Source: Opitutaceae bacterium
Lineage (GTDB): Bacteria; Verrucomicrobiota; Verrucomicrobiia; Opitutales; Opitutaceae
Assembly (NCBI GenBank): GCA_005787865.1
Contig: SXZN01000221.1
Span: 1-7,565 of the forward strand
Direction of reading: 5' to 3'
DNA: 7,565 nucleotides
A model generated the notes under the pieces. It was given only the letters and a program-made list of their open reading frames with translations. It ran no database searches and was not told the DNA's origin. A program made the position numbers and the translations under genes. Below, piece after piece: positions 1-4,767 of this stretch (the stretch's first letter is position 1; each line of letters opens with the position of its first letter).

Positions 1-788
1 AAGGTGGCTGGATTATTGTGACTCATCCCAAGACCGCCACCGCACAGCAAATTATAGCCGAGTGGGCGCGCGGGATCGGCGGGATCGGCTACGGCAACCA
101 GTCCGAGGCAATTGCTGTAGACATCGGTGTCGTTCAGCGGCGGAATGGCGAAGGCGATTTTGAATTTGCGCGGGAGATATTGTTTTCCGTAAAGAGGGTC
201 GGTAAAGGCCTGTTTTTCTTCAGCCGTCAGCTTGAGCGGTTCGCCATCAATCCAAATAGAATGGTAGGCTCCGGTTTGAGGCAGGAGGGCGTCATTGACG
301 CGACGCGCGTCCTCTTGAACGCGCTCGACCAGTGCGCTGGTGGCGGGAGTCGCCGGCGCCATGACATTCCGGTTTACATCGCCGCAGGCCGCTAACGTGG
401 TGCAAAGCGCATCATGCAGGCCCTTCATGAGCGGCCCGAGGTTATCTTTGACCACCCCGTGCCATTGGAAGGACTGCCGTGAGGTAATACGCAGCGATTG
501 GTTCCCATAGCGCTCAGAAAGATCATCAAAAGCTAGATACTGTTCTGGAGGAATAATCCCCCCAGAAATGCGGGCGCGCACCATCATAATGTATTGCTTG
601 CCCGATTTTCGAAGGTCGCGGTCATCTTGCTGATAAATGCCATGAAACTTCAGAAACTGCTCATCATCAGATGAAAAGCAGGCTAGGGCTGGGTCGGCTA
701 AGGTTTCGCCCAACTGCCCGCCAAGGGTGGGGTCGTTTTGTTTAAGGACCTCATTTTTACTGAGCGGAGCAGCGGGATTTGGAGTCAT
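1..788 (-). CDS. cysI: Sulfite reductase hemoprotein (beta) subunit, N-terminal 262 residues, cut by the window edge
   Basis: Assimilatory sulfite reductase hemoprotein: six-electron reduction of sulfite to sulfide on a coupled siroheme/[4Fe-4S] centre, in the cytoplasm. I translated the minus strand from the ATG at 788; it stays open to base 1. Visible are FHGIYQQDDRD (48-58), LRITSRQSFQWHG (99-111), DVNRNVM (137-143) and YLPRKFK (204-210), which line up with the E. coli CysI segments whose Arg and Lys residues bind sulfite and siroheme. The C-terminal cysteine motifs for the cluster and siroheme lie off the window. About 262 of a usual ~570 residues are present. It resembles CysI more than the shorter plant or cyanobacterial ferredoxin type, but the electron donor cannot be told from this half. 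The ATG at 788 is the only plausible start: no ATG or GTG precedes it in frame within the intergenic region. No Shine-Dalgarno is visible. It is divergent from cobA, which supplies its cofactor pathway. Confidence 0.93.
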   Translation of the reverse strand, partial: MTPNPAAPLSKNEVLKQNDPTLGGQLGETLADPALACFSSDDEQFLKFHGIYQQDDRDLRKSGKQYIMMVRARISGGIIPPEQYLAFDDLSERYGNQSLRITSRQSFQWHGVVKDNLGPLMKGLHDALCTTLAACGDVNRNVMAPATPATSALVERVQEDARRVNDALLPQTGAYHSIWIDGEPLKLTAEEKQAFTDPLYGKQYLPRKFKIAFAIPPLNDTDVYSNCLGLVAVADPADPARPLGYNLLCGGGLGMSHNNPAT

Positions 789-820
789 GGCGCAGAGAAG
801 GCTTGCTTCGAGTAAGGAGG

Positions 821-850
821 TTGTAAAGTTTATAAGTAGCTATTTATACT
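821..850 (+). promoter_or_regulatory. Candidate sigma-70-type promoter of cobA
   Basis: TTGTAA at 821-826 (four of six matches to TTGACA) and TATACT at 845-850 (five of six to TATAAT) are separated by 18 bases. A start about 7-9 bases after the -10 box would fall at 857-860, on or next to the cobA ATG at 860. That would give a leaderless or almost leaderless mRNA. Pattern match by eye only. Confidence 0.45.
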
Positions 851-859
851 AAATAACTA
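837..859. promoter_or_regulatory. Imperfect 23-base palindrome, candidate operator
   Basis: The arms TAGCTATTTA (837-846) and TAAATAACTA (850-859) are reverse complements at nine of ten positions, around a TAC spacer. The site covers the cobA -10 box and ends one base before the cobA ATG; it lies 49-71 bases upstream of the cysI ATG. A dimeric regulator bound here would block cobA transcription and could also act on cysI. I cannot assign a regulator family. No second copy was noticed in the window. Confidence 0.5.
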
Positions 860-1666
860 ATGATTGATTTACCGCGCTCCTCCCTTGGTTTTGTCTGGCT
901 CGTTGGCGCTGGCCCAGGGGCGATTGATCTCATCACGGTGCGCGGGCTGAATCTTTTGCGAGAGGCTGATGCCGTGGTGTGCGACGACTTGGTTAATCGG
1001 GAGTTGTTGCAGCACTGTCGCTCATCGGTGGAGCTCCATTTCGCGGGTAAGCGGGCGGGTTGTCGTGGCGCGACCCAAGCCGAAATCAATGCGCTATTAG
1101 TGGCCTTGGGGAGTGCGGGAAAAAAAACTGTTCGGCTCAAGGGGGGGGATCCGTTGATTTTCGGCCGGGCGGGAGAAGAGCTGCAGGCGTTGCGCGAAGC
1201 GGGCATCCCGTACGCGATCGTGCCGGGCGTCACGGCGGCAACGGCGGCGAGTGCGGCCGCGGGTTTGTCGCTCACCCACCGCGACCAGGCGTCGGCGGTC
1301 GTCTTTGTGACGGGCCACCAATGTGCCGGCACTGGCTCCACCTTGGACTGGGCTTTATTCGCCCAATTGCGTGCCACGCTCTGTTTTTATATGGGGGTGC
1401 GCCGTTTACCGAAAATAGCGGCCAATCTCATTCACCACGGAATGGCGGCAGATATGCCGATTGCCCTGATTAGCGAGGCATCTTGGCCGACTCAAAAAAT
1501 TTCGTACAGCACTTTGGCCAAGGCGCGCTCGCTCGCGGCCGGAATCGCTGGCTCGCCTGCGCTCATTATTGTGGGGGCGGTGGTGGGCCAGGCGGCTTTT
1601 GCCGCGGAGCTGCCCCGTTTGCAGGCCGGCGCCCGGCAGAACTTTCCAGCTTATGCTCTCGGATAA
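860..1666 (+). CDS. cobA: Uroporphyrinogen-III C-methyltransferase (SUMT)
   Basis: Transfers two methyl groups from S-adenosylmethionine to C2 and C7 of uroporphyrinogen III, giving precorrin-2, the branch point to siroheme and cobalamin. The 268 residues match a stand-alone SUMT: GAGPG (16-20), DDLVN (42-46), GKR (63-65), QAEIN (73-77), VRLKGGDP (91-98), FGR (101-103), VPGVTAA (121-127), LTHR (138-141), TGH (151-153), YMG (177-179) and a C-terminal VGAVVG. There is no fused precorrin-2 dehydrogenase/chelatase domain as in CysG and no HemD fusion. The ATG at 860 is the first start after the in-frame TAA at 854-856. No ribosome binding site lies within 20 bases. It is divergent from cysI and convergent with the CbiX-type chelatase, so siroheme for sulfite reductase is the likeliest use; a role in B12 synthesis is possible too. 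Inside the gene, A8 (1120-1127) and G8 (1141-1148) are slippage-prone. Confidence 0.95.
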   Translation: MIDLPRSSLGFVWLVGAGPGAIDLITVRGLNLLREADAVVCDDLVNRELLQHCRSSVELHFAGKRAGCRGATQAEINALLVALGSAGKKTVRLKGGDPLIFGRAGEELQALREAGIPYAIVPGVTAATAASAAAGLSLTHRDQASAVVFVTGHQCAGTGSTLDWALFAQLRATLCFYMGVRRLPKIAANLIHHGMAADMPIALISEASWPTQKISYSTLAKARSLAAGIAGSPALIIVGAVVGQAAFAAELPRLQAGARQNFPAYALG

Positions 1667-1798
1667 TTTTTTTACCCGCGTCGCGCGAGTTTGGGCGCAG
1701 CATTGGGCGCGTATTATTTCGGCTGACGCCGCGGCGGCTAAGGCAGAACCAGAGTTGCCGGCCTCCGTGTTTGTGCAATCTGCGCCGAGCGCGAAAGT
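1667..1798. other. Gap between convergent cobA and chelatase genes
   Basis: These 132 bases separate the cobA stop from the chelatase stop. A T7 tract sits at 1667-1673 right after the cobA TAA, but no stem directly precedes it, so it is not a convincing intrinsic terminator. The nearest stem, GCCGG/CCGGC at about 1624-1636, is some 30 bases too early. A 70-codon plus-strand reading frame (1653-1865) starts inside the end of cobA, crosses the gap and runs antisense into the chelatase gene; I do not call it as a gene. Confidence 0.5.
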
Positions 1799-2638
1799 TC
1801 AGCCCAAGGCGAGCGACCGGGCCGCGGCCCAACGATCAGCGAGTATATCAAGCAGCAAGGGATGAGTGCCGACTAGGGTCGTCATGGTGGTCTGCAAGTG
1901 AGGCTGGCTGGCTTGCGCGCGCTGGCAGATGGTCGCAACGTCGCCGCTGGGGCCCGCATGGCGGCCAGGCAATAGAAACTGCATGGCGAGAATTATGCGC
2001 CGCTGCGACCACGGGGGGGTGGCCAGTAATTTTTCGAGAAGCGGTTCATTAAAATCATAAGTCGTCTCCGGTTGCCGTTCCATACTGCAGGGCGCCACCG
2101 TGGCAACGAGGGCGCCTAGTTGATCAGCGAGTTGGGCGGCGAGTTCGTTGCGGACGGCGGTGACGGTTGCAAGGGGGCTGCCGTGATCCACTAAGGCAAC
2201 GAGGGCGGGCTCGGGAGCGGCGGTGGGCTCGAGGAGCAAGCGGACGTGCGCCGCTAAAATTTGGGCGAGGCGGGTGTCATCCGCGGCATGCAAGGGCGGC
2301 GCGAGTTGCACCTGTAGTAGCGGTTGGGCCTGGTGCAGACGGCCTAGGGTGGCGGGTAAATACTCGGTCAGCGCGCGGCTGGGTCCGAAAAAAAGCGGCA
2401 GGATTATAAACTTATTCTGGCCCGCCGCGAGTCGGCGATGCACGGCGGTTTCAAGAATTTCCGCGGGGTGACCATCGAGTTCTTGGGGGTTGATGGTGGA
2501 AGAGTGGAGCAGCGAAACGGGCGCCACGGGAATCGCGAGGCGCCGCGCTAATTGAGCGGCGAGCGCGCGCAGCGCCAGAGTAGCGGCGGGCTCCAACGAG
2601 CCGTTGTCAAGGAGGAGAGTAAGCGGGTGAATGGACAT
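1799..2638 (-). CDS. cbiX: Two-domain CbiX/SirB-type sirohydrochlorin chelatase
   Basis: Class II chelatase family that inserts Fe2+ (siroheme) or Co2+ (cobalamin) into sirohydrochlorin. The 279 residues form two repeats of the ~125-residue CbiX fold, about 5-135 and 145-275. The C-terminal repeat keeps the metal-binding pattern: LVDHGSP (149-155) with His152, then FLLPGRHAGPSGD (221-233) with His227. In the N-terminal repeat the matching places read LLDNGS (9-14), with Asn12 for His, and LPLFFGPSRALTEY (80-93), with no His. So only the second half seems catalytic, and the first is probably structural. With cysI and cobA beside it, ferrochelation to siroheme is my inference; cobalt cannot be excluded. 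The ATG at 2638 suits the fold start and no Shine-Dalgarno precedes it. It is convergent with cobA and divergent from the Dabb gene. Confidence 0.82.
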   Translation of the reverse strand: MSIHPLTLLLDNGSLEPAATLALRALAAQLARRLAIPVAPVSLLHSSTINPQELDGHPAEILETAVHRRLAAGQNKFIILPLFFGPSRALTEYLPATLGRLHQAQPLLQVQLAPPLHAADDTRLAQILAAHVRLLLEPTAAPEPALVALVDHGSPLATVTAVRNELAAQLADQLGALVATVAPCSMERQPETTYDFNEPLLEKLLATPPWSQRRIILAMQFLLPGRHAGPSGDVATICQRAQASQPHLQTTMTTLVGTHPLLLDILADRWAAARSLALG

Positions 2639-2754
2639 TATTGGGGCTTGGCGGGCTGGTTGATAGAATCAGGCGGCGAGCTCGTCAGGACATTTTGCCT
2701 ACCCTCGGTGGCGAATCAACTCCGGGTTCCGCGACGAGTCACTTCAAGCCGCGG

Positions 2755-2787
2755 GACAAATGATGCGCAGGGTCCGACAAATCATGC
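2755..2787. repeat. Direct repeat pair with 21-base period
   Basis: GACAAATGATGC (2755-2766) and GACAAATCATGC (2776-2787) differ at one base of twelve. The 21-base spacing is two DNA helical turns, placing both copies on the same face. It lies 117-149 bases upstream of the chelatase start. A regulator binding site is possible, as is chance; no further copies were noticed in the window. Confidence 0.4.
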
Positions 2788-2853
2788 CGAGTCGGTAAAG
2801 CGGTGTTGCGGGTAGGCTGGTTACCTTCGGCCGGGGCGCAATCTCGGCCAATC

Positions 2854-2882
2854 TAAACATTAATCATGATGAAACATAAAAT
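2854..2882 (+). promoter_or_regulatory. Weak promoter candidate for the Dabb-SDR-tspO run
   Basis: TAAACA (2854-2859, four of six to the -35 consensus) and TAAAAT (2877-2882, five of six to the -10 consensus) are 17 bases apart in the only clearly AT-rich patch of the intergenic region. Transcription would start near 2889 and give a leader of about 180 bases containing the hairpin at 2986-3030. Found by eye; the position is uncertain. Confidence 0.3.
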
Positions 2883-2985
2883 ATTCCCCCCCGCCGGCGG
2901 CCTCGTTGCTCTCTCCGGGTCGGCTTTACTTAGTGGGGGGCGTTACAGTTTCTGAGTGCGGTCACAATTGGGTGGTTATCGGGTT

Positions 2986-3030
2986 ACTGATTGGCGGCCG
3001 AGCCTTGGGGAAGTTCGGCTGCTAATCAGT
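2986..3030 (+). promoter_or_regulatory. Long RNA hairpin in the putative leader of the Dabb gene
   Basis: Bases 2986-3001 pair without gaps with 3015-3030: 14 Watson-Crick pairs and two G-U pairs (2993/3023 and 2996/3020). A further G-U (3002/3014) and C-G (3003/3013) close the stem over a 9-base loop. All wobbles are G on the left and T on the right, so in minus-strand RNA they become A-C mismatches; the structure therefore favours plus-strand RNA. It ends 38 bases before the Dabb ATG. The bases after it (ATTTGCC) are not a proper U tract, so a full terminator is unlikely. Roles could include mRNA protection, a protein-binding leader or attenuation. Confidence 0.5.
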
Positions 3031-3068
3031 ATTTGCCTCAGGCGCTCGGAATGATTCTTTGGCGGCCT

Positions 3069-3368
3069 ATGCTATTTCATTGTGTGTATTTTTGGCTAAA
3101 ACCTGAGCTCACCGCCGCGCAACGGGCGGACTTCCGGCGCGGAGTGGAAAGTCTGGCCGCAATTAAATCTGTCGTGGCCACTTCAATCGGGGGCCCGGCT
3201 CCAACGACCGCGCGCCCAGTTATCGATCACAGCTTTGATGTCGCCTTGATCGTGCAGTGTCGGGATGTGGCGGCGGAGGCCGCTTACCAAATTGATCCCA
3301 TTCATTTGGCGTTTGTCGCGCAATTTAAGTCCCACTGGACGCGCGTGCAAATCTACGATTCGCAGTAA
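3069..3368 (+). CDS. Dabb (stress-responsive A/B barrel) domain protein
   Basis: Small cytoplasmic protein of 99 residues, the usual size of a single Dabb domain, a ferredoxin-like dimeric alpha/beta barrel. It opens with the typical first strand MLFHCVYFWLKPEL (1-14), followed by a helix with AQRADFRRGVESL (17-29), a strand around VVATSIGGPA (35-44), then VIDHSFDVALIV (51-62) and a C-terminal YQIDPIHLAFV (73-83) ending in a short strand, WTRVQIYD. Biochemical roles in this family are mostly unknown; some members are cyclases or stress proteins, so no substrate is claimed. I chose the ATG at 3069 because it places the first barrel strand at the N-terminus; upstream in-frame starts at 3051 (ATG) and 2991 (TTG) add residues unlike the family, and 2991 falls inside the hairpin. 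Its stop lies 5 bases before the next gene, so translation is probably coupled. Confidence 0.82.
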   Translation: MLFHCVYFWLKPELTAAQRADFRRGVESLAAIKSVVATSIGGPAPTTARPVIDHSFDVALIVQCRDVAAEAAYQIDPIHLAFVAQFKSHWTRVQIYDSQ

Positions 3369-3373
3369 TTACG

Positions 3374-4216
3374 GTGCCCGCTTTAGCCCAGCAAGTGATC
3401 ATTATCACGGGCGCTTCCTCCGGTATCGGGGCGGCGACCGCGCGGTGGCTAGCGAAGGCTGGCGCGCGGATTGTGTTATCCGCGCGGCGGGCAGATCGGC
3501 TCGCGGCTCTGGCGGCGGGGCTCGATCCGACGGGCGAGCGGGTATTAGTCGTGGCGGGCGATGTGACCAGCGACCTCGATCGTCAGCGCTTAATCGAAGC
3601 GACCTTAAAAAAATTTGGACGAATCGACGGGTTGGTTAACAATGCGGGCTACGCTACGCGCGGCCCGCTTGAAATCGTGCCGGTGGCGGCGATCCGGAAA
3701 AATTTTGAGACCAATGTTTTCGCCCTCATTGCCTTAACCCAGTTGGTGGTTCCCGTGATGCGCGCCCAGGGCAGCGGCTGCATCGTCAATATTGGCTCCG
3801 TAGCAGGGCGGATTGCGCGCCCCCTCTCATCGATTTACGACGCCACTAAACATGCGCTGGAAGCCATCACGGATGGACTGCGCGGCGAGTTGCAGCCTTT
3901 CGGCATTCGCGTCGCGTTGATTCAGCCCGGTTTTATTTTGACGGAGTTTATTGCGGCCGCCGATAAAGCCTCGGATCAATACACGGATCACCCGGGCCCA
4001 TACGCGCCGTTTATGGCTGGGTTCCGCGGCGGGTATAAAAAACTGCGCCGGGTGGCGGGGGTGCCTGATGACATTGCGCGGCTCATTGCCCGGGCGCTCA
4101 CGAGTGATCAGCCCGCGCCGCGTTATAGCGGTCCGTTTCACGCCAAGGTTTTTTTGTTTTTAAAATGGATCCTGCCGCAGCGAGTTATGGATTTAATGCT
4201 TCGGCTTCGGCGCTAG
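3374..4216 (+). CDS. Classical short-chain dehydrogenase/reductase, substrate unknown
   Basis: NAD(P)-dependent oxidoreductase with a Rossmann fold, 280 residues. Motifs are in order: TGASSGIG (12-19) for dinucleotide binding; SARRADR (36-42), where Arg residues after the second strand suggest NADPH preference; DV (63-64); NNAG (89-92); Asn114; and the catalytic Ser142, Tyr155 and Lys159 (YDATK 155-159), followed by PGFILTEF (185-192). The residues after ~195 are longer than a minimal ~250-residue SDR, with a basic, hydrophobic tail (KVFLFLKWILPQRVMDLMLRL) that could sit at a membrane surface, as in several lipid- or retinol-like SDRs. The substrate cannot be deduced. The start is GTG at 3374, since no in-frame ATG precedes the glycine-rich motif. 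It sits between the Dabb and tspO genes with gaps of 5 and 16 bases, indicating an operon. Confidence 0.88.
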   Translation: MPALAQQVIIITGASSGIGAATARWLAKAGARIVLSARRADRLAALAAGLDPTGERVLVVAGDVTSDLDRQRLIEATLKKFGRIDGLVNNAGYATRGPLEIVPVAAIRKNFETNVFALIALTQLVVPVMRAQGSGCIVNIGSVAGRIARPLSSIYDATKHALEAITDGLRGELQPFGIRVALIQPGFILTEFIAAADKASDQYTDHPGPYAPFMAGFRGGYKKLRRVAGVPDDIARLIARALTSDQPAPRYSGPFHAKVFLFLKWILPQRVMDLMLRLRR

Positions 4217-4232
4217 CCTCCCCACAGTTTTT

Positions 4233-4721
4233 ATGAGCAGCATCAAGGCATCGCGAGCAGGGTTAAGGCTCGTTGGTTTTATGGCGGCGAGTTTCGCCGC
4301 GGGAGCCATCGGTTCCCTCGCTACATTTGCGAATGTGCGAACCTGGTATCCGCTGCTGCATAAACCATCATGGAATCCACCCAGTTGGATTTTTGGGCCG
4401 GTCTGGACGGTCTTATATGTGCTGATGGCGATCGCCATCTGGCGCGCTTGGCGCGCGAGCTCGAGTGACGCCGTGCGGTCAAGGCTGGTGATCGGATATT
4501 TTGGGCAGCTAGCCTTAAACGCGGGTTGGTCGATTATTTTCTTTGGCCTCAAGCAACCAGCCTGGGCGTTCATTGATATTATCGCGCTCTGGGCTTTGCT
4601 GGTTGCACTGCAGATCGATATACGGCGAACGGATCGGCTCGCGGGTTGGTTGTGGCTACCCTATTTATTGTGGGTCAGTTTTGCCGCGGCGCTTAATCTC
4701 GCGATTGGGTGGCTGAATTAG
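4233..4721 (+). CDS. tspO: TspO/MBR family tryptophan-rich membrane protein
   Basis: Integral membrane protein of 162 residues with five hydrophobic segments at about 10-32, 54-74, 86-106, 110-128 and 137-160. It is very rich in Trp (13 of 162). The family signature is clear: WYPLLHKPSWNPPSWIFGPV (38-57), followed by WTVLY and MAIAIW (65-70), LNAGWSIIFFG (95-105) and PYLLWVSFAAALNLAIGW (143-160). Known bacterial TspO proteins bind porphyrins and have been linked to photooxidative or stress control and to porphyrin breakdown; the role here is unknown. It is the last gene of the Dabb-SDR-tspO run, and the siroheme genes lie only about 2 kb away, so a tetrapyrrole link is possible but unproven. 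The ATG at 4233 fits, with a short charged N-terminus before the first helix. No Shine-Dalgarno is seen. Confidence 0.93.
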   Translation: MSSIKASRAGLRLVGFMAASFAAGAIGSLATFANVRTWYPLLHKPSWNPPSWIFGPVWTVLYVLMAIAIWRAWRASSSDAVRSRLVIGYFGQLALNAGWSIIFFGLKQPAWAFIDIIALWALLVALQIDIRRTDRLAGWLWLPYLLWVSFAAALNLAIGWLN

Positions 4722-4767
4722 AAGCCCGACTCAGTGCGCGTTGGCGCTCCGCCCGCTCGATCAGCTT
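4722..4767. other. Short gap between convergent tspO and uvrC
   Basis: Only 46 bases separate the two stop codons. There is a small GCGC-GTTG-GCGC stem at about 4736-4747 but no T tract on either strand, so I cannot call an intrinsic terminator. Confidence 0.4.

Larger units (their letters stand above)
789..859. promoter_or_regulatory. Shared cysI/cobA divergent promoter region
   Basis: These 71 AT-rich bases separate the start codons of cysI and cobA. They hold the cobA promoter candidate, the palindrome at 837-859 and an orphan AAGGAGG (814-820). On the minus strand a TATAAA at 834-829 could be the cysI -10, but I see no convincing -35 for it. Both genes could be controlled together from here, which would make sense because one needs the product of the other's pathway. 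Co-regulation is an inference from layout. Confidence 0.6.
2639..3068. other. 430-base non-coding region between divergent chelatase and Dabb genes
   Basis: The longest stretch without a gene. From left to right it holds a 12-base direct repeat with a 21-base period (2755-2787), an AT-rich patch with a possible plus-strand promoter (2854-2882), a C7 tract followed by the palindrome CCGCCGGCGG (2891-2900), a G6 tract (2935-2940) able to pair with the C tract, and a long hairpin (2986-3030). Open frames here have no family resemblance. I saw no tRNA, SRP RNA, RNase P RNA or cobalamin riboswitch boxes, though a covariance search was not possible. Confidence 0.6.

Noticed and set aside
18..395. 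Plus-strand 125-codon open frame at the left end
   Set aside because: It is antisense to cysI, whose minus-strand translation matches sulfite reductase throughout; the plus-strand product resembles nothing.
1664..1680. Intrinsic terminator after cobA at the T7 tract
   Set aside because: No stem directly precedes the T run; the nearest GC stem is about 30 bases upstream.
1483..2052. Plus-strand 189-codon frame overlapping cobA and the chelatase
   Set aside because: It is a shadow of both real genes; low-complexity Arg/Gly/Ala composition and no family motifs.
2552..2815. Plus-strand 87-codon frame at the chelatase start and into the intergenic region
   Set aside because: Half is antisense to the chelatase N-terminus, there is no recognisable motif, and no ribosome binding site.
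2820..2990. Cobalamin riboswitch upstream of the chelatase or Dabb gene
   Set aside because: I looked for the conserved B12-box-like and core sequences on both strands and did not find them; the structure here is of another kind.
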